A stretch of DNA of 64,000 nucleotides from Bacteroidota bacterium (lineage in GTDB: Bacteria; Bacteroidota; Bacteroidia; AKYH767-A; 2013-40CM-41-45): contig JADKIH010000003.1 of the NCBI GenBank assembly GCA_016721305.1, forward strand, positions 124,001 through 188,000, read 5' to 3'. The notes under the pieces were generated by a model, which was not told the DNA's origin, made no database searches, and was given only the letters and a program-made list of their open reading frames with translations. The position numbers were made by a program, and so were the translations under genes. Below, in pieces: positions 1-8,550 of the stretch; the first letter of the stretch is position 1, and every line of letters begins with the position of its first letter.

Positions 1-392
1 GCCCAGCCGTAATAGCCATCGCAATGTCTCCACGTTACCCAACCCGGTCCCCAAACATTTCCCGGAACCCAAATTGGTCCATACATCGGATCCGTGTACC
101 ATCGTCCGTAATGGAAAGGCGCCCAACCCCAGGCATAAGTAGAAACCCAAGTCCATCCGTATTCTGTGTAGACCCAGTATCCATTTGTCCCGTAAGGAGA
201 AAATCCGGGAGCAACATTCGGAACCCATACATATCCATAATTTGGTGTTTCAATCCAATCACCATATGGACTCAGGTCATCATAAAAAACCTGAAAGCTA
301 ACATACGTTTGAGCGCTTGCTTTTTGCACGCTCATCTGCATTCCTGCAAAAACGAGCAGGAAAAGCATACTTATTCTAATAAACGATTTCAT
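1..392 (-). CDS. Secreted aromatic-rich protein, DUF6600-like (partial, 3' end beyond window)
   Basis: Read from the ATG at 392 down to the window edge: 130 codons are open, so the C-terminus is missing. The first ~28 residues are a signal peptide (basic start, hydrophobic core, then KASAQ). The mature part opens with 'YDDLSPYGDW' and continues with repeated Tyr/Trp/Gly/Pro motifs of the form GYVWVP, GYWVYTEYGWTWVS and GPIWVPG. This composition is typical of the DUF6600 / 'YXWGXW' exported proteins of Bacteroidota, whose function is unknown. The family name is given from pattern recognition only. The longer plus-strand frame over the same bases has no signal peptide or sensible composition and is a shadow. 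Confidence 0.75.
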   Translation of the reverse strand, partial: MKSFIRISMLFLLVFAGMQMSVQKASAQTYVSFQVFYDDLSPYGDWIETPNYGYVWVPNVAPGFSPYGTNGYWVYTEYGWTWVSTYAWGWAPFHYGRWYTDPMYGPIWVPGNVWGPGWVTWRHCDGYYGW

Positions 393-576
393 GGGATATA
401 TTTTTTTCTCTCATTCAAAAAGTCAGCCAAAAACAAAAGCGCAGACTATCTGAAGGGTACAAAATTATCACATGCTGAAAGAATACTCATTATAAAATTC
501 CGAAAAGAAATTACATGATTCACAGATTTGAGCTCATCCTATGAAAAGAAGGGAGATAATCGGTTTTTCTCTGCGA

Positions 577-1656
577 CTACTTATGCGAAGAATTGAAAAT
601 CGAAATTGCTTTTTCTATTGTCAAATTGCAAATCGTTATTCGCTTTGCAATTGGCAAACTCTGATCGCACTCCAAGGTCAAAACAGGGATATTTTTTGTT
701 TGTCCATACCACATCAAATCATGTAGCCCGGCGATATCATTTATTTTTTCTCGATATGTGCTCCGCTTTAGCCAACCCGGAAACGGAAGACTTGTATCGA
801 AGGCATAGTCTGTTAAAGCAATTCCATTTTCACTAAGGCTTTGGCAAAGTTGCTTTCCCATCTCATCGGAAATTAATTTATTGACCATGACGCAGGTTTC
901 CCAGTTTCCGTTGTTCTCGTGCAGATCAATTATCAGATCAGGTTGAAAATCTTCAATGTGTTTAACGATATTCTTTGTTTCAATTTGAGTCGGATTTAAA
1001 TAGTCGCGATTAATATTACATCCGCATTCATTCTCTCGTGATTCCAACATGAATCCTACCGGGTTCACAGGGCAAACAATTCGGATGGCCGTATTTCCTA
1101 AAACACTATTCGTTTTTTCCAATTCATCCAGAATGTGTGGAATGGATAAGACACCTGCCGGCTCATCACCATGTACACCTGCAAGAACCAGTACTTTTGT
1201 ACGATAATCTTTCGGCTCAAAATAGAAGCTTTTGAAATGATAATACCTATTCTCGTGTAAAATGCTATCCGTTTTTGTAGAAAAGAAAGAGGAATAACGG
1301 TTCAATTGGTTGTCAACTATTGCTAAATCCATTTTACCAATACTGCCGCTTTGTTTCAGGTATTCACTTTTGTGAATTGTGCCAAATGGGCAAACGACCG
1401 AATTCCGTTTTGCTTTGGCAACATCGGTAACAGGCACAGATATGACAGCCAAAACAAGGATAAAAAATACATGAGTCAAGAATTTTTTTAAGGCACTTTG
1501 ATCGCCACTCTTATTTCGCTTAATAAACTGACGAATAATAAAAATGAAAGCGAGCAGAAAAACCACCCATTTCAAAAATATGAGAGGGGGAATGTATCCG
1601 GCACCAAATGAGATTAAGATAAATAATACTAAAAGAGTTGCCGAAATTTTATTCAT
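577..1656 (-). CDS. Membrane-anchored M14-type zinc carboxypeptidase / deacylase
   Basis: Protein of 359 residues. Residues 5-80 hold three hydrophobic segments, so it is membrane-anchored. From ~150 comes a zinc peptidase core: HGDEPAG gives the zinc ligands H162 and E165, NINRD (214-218) supplies substrate-binding Asn/Arg, and DLHE gives the third ligand H246. A late TLECD (~333) is a candidate catalytic Glu. This arrangement is that of the M14 family in the succinylglutamate desuccinylase/aspartoacylase branch, which removes C-terminal residues or acyl groups. The substrate cannot be read from the sequence. It is a single gene with no close operon partner. The three N-terminal membrane segments are unusual for the family. 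Confidence 0.8.
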   Translation of the reverse strand: MNKISATLLVLFILISFGAGYIPPLIFLKWVVFLLAFIFIIRQFIKRNKSGDQSALKKFLTHVFFILVLAVISVPVTDVAKAKRNSVVCPFGTIHKSEYLKQSGSIGKMDLAIVDNQLNRYSSFFSTKTDSILHENRYYHFKSFYFEPKDYRTKVLVLAGVHGDEPAGVLSIPHILDELEKTNSVLGNTAIRIVCPVNPVGFMLESRENECGCNINRDYLNPTQIETKNIVKHIEDFQPDLIIDLHENNGNWETCVMVNKLISDEMGKQLCQSLSENGIALTDYAFDTSLPFPGWLKRSTYREKINDIAGLHDLMWYGQTKNIPVLTLECDQSLPIAKRITICNLTIEKAISIFNSSHK

Positions 1657-1752
1657 GATAAGTTTACTTTCAAAATAATTATGATAAATAAAATTTCGTT
1701 CCGAGAGGAATTAAATATCTTATAAAGACGTAAACTTAATATATTATTCGAT

Positions 1753-2571
1753 TCACTTCACCGTTACAATCGGTCGAAATCCAACAAATGGTGATGGGCC
1801 GGAAAATTTGGAAGTTGATCGATTCATCGCTTCCGTTTCCGAAGATGCCCAGGAGCCACCAACAGCTATTCCACGCTGAGCGATCATTTCAGCCGCATTT
1901 CCATTCATATTAAATAAGCCGATTGAATTGGGCATATATGACTTTGCCGGACTCGTATATGTTACATTATCAAAAACGGAGCGCTCTTGAGTTGAGCGAT
2001 TACACTGACATAACGTACACCCCATTTCGTTCTTTGCCTTAGGTCCACCCCAAGCATAATTCACAGAGTGTAGTTTACCTTCGGCAGCTCTTACCCATTC
2101 TTCACGAGTTGGTAATGAATACTCGTACTTGTGTCCGGTCTTATCTTCGCTATTTACTTTCGCTTCCATCCATTTGCAATAAGCCATAGCAGCATCGTAT
2201 GAGATATTCACTACCGGATAATATGCGTAAGCTTTCTGATTTTGATACCAATCAGTAAGGGGTTTATTTTTGCAAACAACCTCCCATAGACATTCATCAG
2301 GCAAACATGCGTTATACAAATCACTGTTTCCTGACGCTTTGATGTCTTGTAAAAAACGATTGTACTCTTCGTTTGTCACTTCTGTTTTTGAAATGTAAAA
2401 TGATTCTACAGATGTCAGATCTCCATCGACCATTACATCGCCTGATGGAACGAGAGCATATTTTTGTTTAAAACACTTTGTTTCAAAAACTGATCTTTCC
2501 TTTTTGTTGACAAATGAAAAGAGTGACAAAACTAGACAAAAGCCAATTGAACCAATGATGATCTGTTTCAT
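1753..2571 (-). CDS. Exported formylglycine-generating-enzyme (SUMF1/EgtB/PvdO) family protein
   Basis: 272 residues with an N-terminal signal segment (residues 2-22). The rest is a C-type-lectin-like FGE-sulfatase fold: 'FYISKTEVTNEEYNRF' near 56-71, 'PVVNISYDAAMAYCKWM' near 118-134, 'YSLPTREEWVRAA' near 149-161, and the terminal 'GLFNMNGNAAEMI...GGSWAS...FVGFRP' signature. Family members modify sulfatases or act as structural/gliding-motility lipoproteins (GldK-like) in Bacteroidota. The catalytic Cys pair of true formylglycine-generating enzymes is not evident, so a non-enzymatic role is possible. The extra cysteines (CTLCQC) in the middle are notable. Confidence 0.85.
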   Translation of the reverse strand: MKQIIIGSIGFCLVLSLFSFVNKKERSVFETKCFKQKYALVPSGDVMVDGDLTSVESFYISKTEVTNEEYNRFLQDIKASGNSDLYNACLPDECLWEVVCKNKPLTDWYQNQKAYAYYPVVNISYDAAMAYCKWMEAKVNSEDKTGHKYEYSLPTREEWVRAAEGKLHSVNYAWGGPKAKNEMGCTLCQCNRSTQERSVFDNVTYTSPAKSYMPNSIGLFNMNGNAAEMIAQRGIAVGGSWASSETEAMNRSTSKFSGPSPFVGFRPIVTVK

Positions 2572-2712
2572 TTTTGAGTGTTTTTGGTGGTTAAGCTTTC
2601 AAAACGTATCAGGATTAAATATATTGGAAATTTCCTATAATCCGAAATCGCCTCGCCTCATTTTTCACACAAAATTGAACAGAAATAAACTAAAAAGTGC
2701 TTTTAGACATTT

Positions 2713-3087
2713 TCAAATCAGCAGTACACAATAGAAAAGGTGCAATGAAAGTATTTTATAACTCTGCAGAAATATTTTATAATCAGATTGCGAAAAATTT
2801 GTTGACCTGTTTTCTTTAACACTGCTACTAAAGGCAGGAATTAATCTGTCGTGAAAACCGGAATGTGCTCTCTTTTGGTTTAATGAAACAAAACCGGAAG
2901 AAGGAATTGTAGGCGAACCTGAAATTTGTCCTTCTGTTGTTCCGGCAAAATTAAACGCAGAAATCTCCGTCGGCTGCTCCGTCTTGGCAGACGAACTCGC
3001 CGAAGCCTGATGAAAGGCAAACAGCAATGCCTGCAAAAGCAAGATTGCCATTAAAGCGGAAGCGGATATTTTCTGTTTGTTGAACAT
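2713..3087 (-). CDS. Small hypothetical protein with N-terminal membrane/signal segment
   Basis: 124 residues from the ATG at 3087; no family recognised. An N-terminal hydrophobic stretch (ASALMAILLLQALLFAFHQ) followed by a Ser/Thr/Gly-rich segment suggests export. The frame also opens at an ATG at 3114, but the -7 box TATCTTTG lies at 3102-3109, between the two ATGs, so the downstream ATG is the better start. The C-terminal part (KIFLQSYKILSLHLFYCVLLI) looks like non-coding readthrough, so the real gene may be shorter or frameshifted. Low confidence. Confidence 0.4.
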   Translation of the reverse strand: MFNKQKISASALMAILLLQALLFAFHQASASSSAKTEQPTEISAFNFAGTTEGQISGSPTIPSSGFVSLNQKRAHSGFHDRLIPAFSSSVKENRSTNFSQSDYKIFLQSYKILSLHLFYCVLLI

Positions 3088-3101
3088 TGTTTGATCTGTT
3101 G

Positions 3102-3109
3102 CAAAGATA
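3102..3109 (-). promoter_or_regulatory. Candidate -7 box TATCTTTG for the 3087 gene
   Basis: On the minus strand TATCTTTG is followed by 14 nt and then ATG (3087). It matches the Bacteroidota -7 consensus TAnnTTTG and favours the start at 3087 over the one at 3114. Confidence 0.5.
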
Positions 3110-3146
3110 GTCAATATTTAATTGATCTAATTTCCGGCGAATCCTA

Positions 3147-3722
3147 TCAACTTCTGCCCCTTTTACTAAGATAATAGTGCCATAAATAAAAAGATGCTAA
3201 AGTTCGGTTAGGACGCCATGTTTCTGCAAGCTCAATTATCTCCTCTTTTGTGTCGGCTTTCGTTAATTCACGAACGGTATTCACAAGAGCGATATCACCT
3301 ATTGGAAAAATATCTTTCGACTGTAAAGCAAACATGAGATATACATCAGCCGTCCAATTGCCGATGCCTTTAATTTTGATTAGTTGAGCTCTGGCTTCTT
3401 CTTCCGGCAACTCTCGTAATTTTTCAAGAACAATTTCCTTTTTCAAAATTGCCTCTGATAAAGCACGGAGATATTTCGTCTTCTGCCGACTAATCTGACA
3501 TGCACGCATTTCCTGATCCGAAAGTTTTAAAATTTCTTTCGGACTAAATTTCTTTACGTAAGAGTTTAATTTTTCGAAATGCGCTTTTGCTGAAGCCAGA
3601 CTTACCTGCTGTTCGAGAATAAACATCGACAACGACACAAATCCCTCCGGCCGCGACCACGTCGGCGGCGGGCCATAGAGTTTATGGATTTTTTTGAATA
3701 GCGGTTTTGAAAGAAGTGTCAT
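3147..3722 (-). CDS. DNA-3-methyladenine glycosylase II-like (HhH-GPD)
   Basis: 191 residues, the size of a minimal AlkA-like glycosylase. It removes alkylated bases in base-excision repair. The helix-hairpin-helix is at residues 114-124 (LIKIKGIGNWT), followed by ADVYLMFALQ and the catalytic Asp in IGD (D143). The C-terminal 'AETWRPNRTLASFYLWHY' (166-183) is also characteristic. It lacks the N-terminal AlkA_N domain of the E. coli enzyme, as many Bacteroidota homologues do. It lies upstream of nothing obvious; repeat sequence occupies the 170 bp between it and holB. Confidence 0.85.
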   Translation of the reverse strand: MTLLSKPLFKKIHKLYGPPPTWSRPEGFVSLSMFILEQQVSLASAKAHFEKLNSYVKKFSPKEILKLSDQEMRACQISRQKTKYLRALSEAILKKEIVLEKLRELPEEEARAQLIKIKGIGNWTADVYLMFALQSKDIFPIGDIALVNTVRELTKADTKEEIIELAETWRPNRTLASFYLWHYYLSKRGRS

Positions 3723-3740
3723 TTTTAATCGGAGAATTTT

Positions 3741-3889
3741 TTTACCACAAGATCACAAGGTCCACAAGATTCACAAGAATATTTCCGTTTTTGGAGCCTG
3801 TCCCCTTGGGGATGTGTATTTCCGTGATTGGAGCTTGTCCCCTTGGGGATGGGAAACACAAGGCACTTTCTGCGATTTCTGCGCGAAAC
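3741..3889. repeat. Composite intergenic repeat: CACAAG words, tandem 'tccccttgggga' units and TTTCTGCG words
   Basis: Between the AlkA-like start (3722) and the holB stop (3895). From 3741 there are four CACAAG words of the CCACGAG family. Two near-direct copies of 'ggagc(c/t)tgtccccttggg' follow (about 3799 and 3831), each containing the palindrome tccccttgggga. Then 'ctttctgcgatttctgcgcg' (about 3867-3886), the reverse form of the CGCAGAAA word family, ends 6 bp from the holB stop. Three repeat families are packed into one gap. Open frames across this region are low-complexity and not genes. Confidence 0.7.
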
Positions 3890-3894
3890 AAAAA

Positions 3895-5022
3895 TCACTT
3901 CACCTGCAACAACCTATACAACCGAAACGACAAATCCGTAAAAACCATCTTCGAATTCGCATTTCTCTCTATATGAAAAGCCGCATCATTCAACTCATGA
4001 ATAAACTCCTCTGCATTATTCAAATTCACAAAAGGCGCAAAGCGTTGTATGCTGTCGAGATCTTGTCCTTCGAGACGAATGAGTGAACGATCGGCATAGT
4101 TGATGAGCAAACATTCACGAGCAATCTCCAATGAATGCTTTAAAAAATTCTTCTGCGACTCGCGACTTTCGGAGCTAAACTCCCCTGCCATCTCACTAAT
4201 CTCTTTTGCATTCAACTTCAGACAATGACGCATCCAAACTAAAAAGCGATTATTCAAATCGTTGTCGACTTCCTGGTTTTCGATGAGCACCATGGCCTCA
4301 TTGTAATTACCATCGGCGCGATGAACCATTCGTCGTGCGGCAATCTTGTCGAGATTATGCTTTTCATGCAAGATGCGGAACATGTCTTCGTCGCTCACGC
4401 GGCCAACTTTGACAAGCTGTGTACGAGAAAGAATCGTCGGCATAATTTGCTCGTAATTTTCTGCAACAAGAAAGAACAAAGCATCTAACGGCGGCTCTTC
4501 TAAAATCTTCAGCAATTTATTCGCTGCTGAAGTATGTAATTTTTCAGGAAGCCAGATGATAATGATACGATACGGCGCTTCAACAGCTTTTAAGTTGAGA
4601 CGACTGATAATGTCCGTACTCTCATCGACCGAAATCAATCCTTGTTTGTTATCGAGATCTAAAGCCTCCATCCAGTCGTTGTACGACAAATAAGGATTCG
4701 CCAAAACAGCCTGACGCCATTGAGCAACGAAGTCGACACTGCGAGGTTTAGTAATTTTCTCCTTCGAAGCAACCGGATAAGAATAAGTAACATCCGGATG
4801 AACCATCTTAGCCATCTTAATACAAGCCGGACAAGTTCCGCACGAATCCTTCTCGCCCGGATTTTCACAAATCATATACTGAGCAAAAGCCAGCGCCATC
4901 GGCAAATTCCCCGATCCTTCCGGTCCCAAAAACAGCAATGTATGGCTAACCCGCTTATCCCGAGCCGCATTCATTAACCGCTGTTTTACCGCGTCATGGC
5001 CGATTACTGTAGCAAAATTCAT
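3895..5022 (-). CDS. holB: DNA polymerase III subunit delta' (clamp loader)
   Basis: 375 residues. It is part of the clamp-loader complex that opens the beta clamp. The N-terminal AAA+ domain starts 'FATVIGHDAVKQRL'. The P-loop position reads GPEGSGN, with Asn in place of Lys, as expected for delta', which does not hydrolyse ATP. A four-Cys zinc module follows (C52, C61, C64, C67), then 'ILEEPP' and 'TILSRTQ', the sensor/SRC-like motif. The ATG at 5022 is preceded by TATTTTTG at 5 nt, which fixes the start. Divergent from the 5428 gene, with a repeat element in between. Confidence 0.93.
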   Translation of the reverse strand: MNFATVIGHDAVKQRLMNAARDKRVSHTLLFLGPEGSGNLPMALAFAQYMICENPGEKDSCGTCPACIKMAKMVHPDVTYSYPVASKEKITKPRSVDFVAQWRQAVLANPYLSYNDWMEALDLDNKQGLISVDESTDIISRLNLKAVEAPYRIIIIWLPEKLHTSAANKLLKILEEPPLDALFFLVAENYEQIMPTILSRTQLVKVGRVSDEDMFRILHEKHNLDKIAARRMVHRADGNYNEAMVLIENQEVDNDLNNRFLVWMRHCLKLNAKEISEMAGEFSSESRESQKNFLKHSLEIARECLLINYADRSLIRLEGQDLDSIQRFAPFVNLNNAEEFIHELNDAAFHIERNANSKMVFTDLSFRLYRLLQVK

Positions 5023-5027
5023 CGTGG

Positions 5028-5035
5028 CAAAAATA
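5028..5035 (-). promoter_or_regulatory. -7 box TATTTTTG, 5 nt upstream of holB ATG
   Basis: Minus strand: TATTTTTG, CCACG, ATG. It matches TAnnTTTG. With the usual ~7 nt from box to transcription start, the mRNA would be leaderless or nearly so. Five bases further upstream begins the inverted-repeat element at 5041, so the -33 region lies inside the repeat. Confidence 0.6.
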
Positions 5036-5040
5036 GTATT

Positions 5041-5419
5041 TAATTCGTTGATTAGTTAATTCGTTAATTAGTTGATGGTTCTTACTATTTGGAACTGCAG
5101 TGTTTCATAGGTGTGCCGGAGTCATCCGCTGATTAGTTGATTCGTTAATTAGTTGATGGTTTTGATTGTTCGGAACTGCAGTGTTTCAAATTCAGGATTT
5201 TGGGGATTCGATCATAGAAACTACGGAATTCTGTGGATTCTATTAAGTCATGCTCTTTTTATCAATGAAAGCACTATAAACACGATATTTGCGTTAAAGA
5301 TAAAAGGAAATAAAATCGAAGAAAGAAGCCCGAAAAGCTCCCAATGAAACACGGCCATACAATCTAGTATGAACCATCAACTAATTAACTAATTAACGAA
5401 TTAACTAATCAACGAATTA
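5041..5419. repeat. MITE-like element, 'ttcgttaatt/agttgatgg' family, with ~65-75 bp imperfect terminal inverted repeats
   Basis: The left end reads taattcgttgattagttaat and continues through gttgatggtt and ctgcagtgtttcat. The right end is the reverse complement of the same order (atgaaacac ... gaaccatcaac ... aacgaatta, ending 5419), with one extra 8-nt word. A second copy of the left end's inner part (gttgatggttttgattgttc ... tgtttcaa) lies at 5151-5190. The element fills the gap between the divergent genes holB and 5428: 5 bp remain to the holB -7 box and 8 bp to the next ATG. A related element is at 23230-23481. No open frame inside looks coding. Confidence 0.8.
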
Positions 5420-5427
5420 TCAAAAGA

Positions 5428-6894
5428 ATGAAAAAAGCCATCTTCGCCTTCCTGTTACTATATAGCCTCCAGGGTTATTCGCAAGAAATGTGGGGCATTA
5501 GTAACAGCAACTACAGTGGCAACATGGGTATCTTCCTCAATCCATCGACGATTGTGGGGGCGCCTTATAAGTATGAAATCAATTTTATTGCGGCCGATTT
5601 TTTTGCGGAGAATACTTACATCTACTTTCCGCAACGGTATAAAATTATTCCTCGCACAATTACAAACGACGTTGCTCCCGGAAAGCAATACTTCTTTCGC
5701 ACGGGAGGTGGTCTTCAGCAGGGATACTCGCACATTTTAATCATCGGTCCTTCGTATATCAAGAATCTTGGTGATCATGCGTGGGGATTGCATTCCGCTT
5801 TCCGCACGGAGGCGAGTTTAACTGATATTCCAACTTCGCTGGCTTATGCTTTCTATGGCAATTTCCGCACGCCGGATATTTTTGGTATTCGCACATCAGC
5901 GCCAAAATTTTCATTAGCCGAAGCCACATGGATTGAACTCGGCGGTACGTATGGAAAAGTGCGCTTCGATACAGAAAAGCATTATTTAAAATGGGCAGCA
6001 ACAGGAAATTTACTGATTGGAATGAATGGTCTCTATGGTGATTTCCGAAAAACAGAATACACCATTCTCGATACATTCAACACCGTATTTCATAACGTCG
6101 ACGCAACGATTGGAAATGCAATCGACAACGACGGCTTGATTTCATTCCGTGGCGCCGGATTGAGTACGACGCTCGGTGCAACCTATATGAAGAAACATAA
6201 TTCCGGCGGCTTCGAATGCAATCGCTCGAACGACAAGATTAAAAAGTACGATTATAGAATTGGCGTATCGCTGATGGATCTTGGAACAATTCGCTATTTC
6301 CGCAAATCGCAAGTCGTGAATGTGATGACAACAACAGATCGTTTGTGGACGGGGATTGACTCTGCTGATTTTTCAGCAGGTGGAATTAATCCTTTGATTG
6401 CAACAAATCTGACGGCAACGGTAGAGGACAAAGGATTTTACATGTGGCTACCGACGGCGTTGAGTGCGCAATTTGATTATTCATTCACATCGAAGATCTA
6501 CGGAAATTTATCTGTTGTGAAAAGAATTCATTTCACAGCGAATCAGATTGCCCGCGCCGATCAGGTTAATTTATCAGGCCGCTACGAAACACGAAGCTTC
6601 GAAGGCAATGTCAATTTCTCTTTATACGAATTCAAACAACCATCGATGGGAATTGGATTGCGATATAAATTCTTCGTGATTGGCTCTGATCGATTGCTTC
6701 AGCTCATTGGCTTGTCCGATGTACAGGCGTTTGATTTTTTCTTTGGGTTTAAGTGGCAGTTTTGTAAGAGGCCGTTTTCGCCGGGGCCGGATTGTGCGCT
6801 TACAACTAATATTTTCCCGCAGAAAACGAATTTTTTTCCCGCAGAAAGCGCAGAAATTTCGCAGAAATCGCAGAAAGCTTGTGGTCTTTATTGA
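5428..6894 (+). CDS. DUF5723-family outer-membrane beta-barrel protein
   Basis: 488 residues as read, with signal peptide 1-18 (ends GYSQ). The opening 'MWGISNSNYSGNMGIFLNPSTI' is the hallmark of the DUF5723 family of Bacteroidota, exported proteins predicted to form outer-membrane barrels. Alternating aromatic/hydrophobic strands run to about residue 450, ending near 'FFGFKWQFCKRPF'. The last ~26 residues (KTNFFPAESAEISQKSQ...) come from a CGCAGAAA word repeat that has entered the frame; the natural stop was probably earlier. The start lies 8 bp after a repeat element. Function unknown. Confidence 0.8.
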   Translation: MKKAIFAFLLLYSLQGYSQEMWGISNSNYSGNMGIFLNPSTIVGAPYKYEINFIAADFFAENTYIYFPQRYKIIPRTITNDVAPGKQYFFRTGGGLQQGYSHILIIGPSYIKNLGDHAWGLHSAFRTEASLTDIPTSLAYAFYGNFRTPDIFGIRTSAPKFSLAEATWIELGGTYGKVRFDTEKHYLKWAATGNLLIGMNGLYGDFRKTEYTILDTFNTVFHNVDATIGNAIDNDGLISFRGAGLSTTLGATYMKKHNSGGFECNRSNDKIKKYDYRIGVSLMDLGTIRYFRKSQVVNVMTTTDRLWTGIDSADFSAGGINPLIATNLTATVEDKGFYMWLPTALSAQFDYSFTSKIYGNLSVVKRIHFTANQIARADQVNLSGRYETRSFEGNVNFSLYEFKQPSMGIGLRYKFFVIGSDRLLQLIGLSDVQAFDFFFGFKWQFCKRPFSPGPDCALTTNIFPQKTNFFPAESAEISQKSQKACGLY

Positions 6895-7028
6895 TTGTGC
6901 TTAGTGCTTATTGGTAATTTTTATTTTTCAGATTGAGATTAAGTCAAGAGTTTACAGGCCAATTATTAAAACAATCTTGTCTTCCAATGATTTTCTGATT
7001 CACACAAATTTCTGCGCTTTCTGCGGAA
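6814..7028. repeat. CGCAGAAA-word element with inverted arms, overlapping the 3' end of the DUF5723 gene
   Basis: Arm 1 (6814-6878) reads cccgcagaaaacg, then gcagaaagcgcagaaat, ttcgcagaaatcgcagaaag. Arm 2 (about 7005-7028, aaatttctgcgctttctgcgg) is its reverse complement. About 130 bp without features lies between. Arm 1 is inside the coding frame of the upstream gene. Arm 2 ends 5 bp before the pgk -7 box. Confidence 0.7.
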
Positions 7029-7032
7029 AAAA

Positions 7033-7040
7033 TATCTTTG
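7033..7040 (+). promoter_or_regulatory. -7 box TATCTTTG, 4 nt upstream of pgk ATG
   Basis: TATCTTTG, CCCT, ATG. Perfect TAnnTTTG match. The spacing would place transcription start at or inside the start codon. A TTTCTGCG repeat arm ends just upstream. Confidence 0.6.
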
Positions 7041-7044
7041 CCCT

Positions 7045-8235
7045 ATGAAAACAATCGACAACCACAACTTCAAAAACGAAAAAGCCCTCATCCGTGTTGA
7101 CTTCAACGTTCCTTTAGATAAAGAGTACAACATTACCGACGACAATCGCATGACGGCAGCGGTGCCGACGATTAAGAAAATTTTAGGTGATGGCGGCTCG
7201 GTGATTTTGATGTCGCACTTAGGTCGTCCGAAAGAAGGACCGGCGGAAAAATATTCGTTGAAGCATTTGGTGAAACACTTGTCGGATCTTTTAGGTTGTC
7301 CTGTTCAATTCGCCGACGATTGCATCGGAGAACAAGCGATATCGTTATCGTCATCGTTAAAGCCCGGCGATGTACTCTTACTCGAGAACTTACGTTTTTA
7401 TAAAGAAGAAGAAAAAGGCAATCCTGACTTTGCGAAAAAATTAGCAGCGTTAGGAACTGTATATGTAAACGATGCTTTCGGAACAGCTCATCGTGCTCAC
7501 GCATCGACAGCAGTGATTGCCGATGATTTCCCCGGAAAAAAATATTTCGGTTACGTAATGGCCGGCGAGTTGAAGAATGCCGACAAAGTTTTATTGCACG
7601 CCGAGAAACCATTCACAGCCATCATGGGCGGTGCGAAAGTTTCCGATAAAATTCTCATCATCGAACAACTGCTGAATAAAGTTGACAATTTGCTTATCGG
7701 AGGCGGAATGGCATTTACATTCATCAAAGCACAAGGCGGCACGATAGGTTCATCGTTGGTTGAAGCCGATAAATTAGATCTCGCATTAGAAATCATCGCA
7801 AAAGCAAAAGCAAAAGGCGTGAACTTAGTTTTACCCGTCGACGCCATCATCGCCGACAAGTTCGACGCCAATGCCGAATCCAAAACCTGCGACATCAATG
7901 TAATTCCCGACGGCTGGATGGGCCTCGACATCGGTCCGAAATCCGAAAAACTTTTCGCCGACGCCATCAAAGGCTCAAAAACTATTTTGTGGAACGGTCC
8001 TGCCGGCGTTTTTGAATTTGAAAAATTTGCGCATGGAACGAAGTCGGTTGCAGAGGCAATTGTTGCTGCAACATCAGCCGGAGCATTCAGTCTCATCGGC
8101 GGTGGAGATTCTGCAGCGGCGATTAGCAAATTTAATTTTACGGATAAAGTTTCTTATGTGTCTACCGGAGGTGGTGCGCTGCTTGAGTATATTGAGGGGA
8201 AGACGTTGCCGGGGGTGGCTGCCATCTTGAATTAG
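7045..8235 (+). CDS. pgk: Phosphoglycerate kinase
   Basis: 396 residues, full length. It catalyses 1,3-bisphosphoglycerate + ADP to 3-phosphoglycerate + ATP in glycolysis. Visible signatures are 'LIRVDFNVPLD' (substrate Asp/Asn, ~16-26), 'MSHLGRPK' (~60), 'LLLENLRFYKEEE' (~113-125), 'NDAFGTAHRAHAS', 'MGGAKVSDK' and the C-terminal nucleotide loop 'LIGGGDSAAAISKF' plus 'VSTGGGALLEYIEGK'. It is a single-gene unit with its own promoter 4 nt upstream and a palindromic repeat directly after the stop. Minus-strand open frames across it are shadows. Confidence 0.97.
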   Translation: MKTIDNHNFKNEKALIRVDFNVPLDKEYNITDDNRMTAAVPTIKKILGDGGSVILMSHLGRPKEGPAEKYSLKHLVKHLSDLLGCPVQFADDCIGEQAISLSSSLKPGDVLLLENLRFYKEEEKGNPDFAKKLAALGTVYVNDAFGTAHRAHASTAVIADDFPGKKYFGYVMAGELKNADKVLLHAEKPFTAIMGGAKVSDKILIIEQLLNKVDNLLIGGGMAFTFIKAQGGTIGSSLVEADKLDLALEIIAKAKAKGVNLVLPVDAIIADKFDANAESKTCDINVIPDGWMGLDIGPKSEKLFADAIKGSKTILWNGPAGVFEFEKFAHGTKSVAEAIVAATSAGAFSLIGGGDSAAAISKFNFTDKVSYVSTGGGALLEYIEGKTLPGVAAILN

Positions 8236-8530
8236 CAAATGTGAAAATTGGGCGGTGGTTATTTTACCACAAGAACACGAGGGCCACGAGGAATCACAAG
8301 AATCTTGTGCAATCTTGTGCCCTTCGTGTTCTCGTGGTGAAAAAATCCACTCACACCACTCACTTCACCCTTAGCAAATTCGGAAATTAGTAAATGTGAA
8401 AATTGGGCGGTGGTTATTTTACCACAAGAACACAAGGGGCACAAGATTGCACAAGGTCCTTGTGATTCCTTGTGCCCCTTGTGTTCTCGTGGTGAAAAAA
8501 CTCCTCTCACCTCACTCTCTTAACCCAAGC
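8236..8530. repeat. Two tandem ~150-bp units each carrying a CCACGAG-family palindrome
   Basis: Unit 1 starts directly after the pgk stop and unit 2 at 8391. Both begin aaatgtgaaaattgggcggt, then ggttattttaccaca, then a palindrome (8264-8342 and 8417-8499) whose arms 'accacaagaacac' and 'gtgttctcgtggt' can pair over ~35 bp. The units differ in the middle (gaggaatcacaag against aggggcacaag). The long stem followed by T/A tracts could act as a terminator for pgk. Confidence 0.8.
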
Positions 8531-8550
8531 AGGATTAGCAAAAACAACCC

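Noticed and set aside
24..518. 164-codon plus-strand open frame at the window start
   Set aside because: It is antisense to the signal-peptide-bearing DUF6600-like gene (1-392) and rich in Ser/Arg/Pro/Asn as expected for a shadow.
3694..4086. Plus-strand open frames across the AlkA-holB gap
   Set aside because: They consist of repeat sequence and antisense holB sequence.
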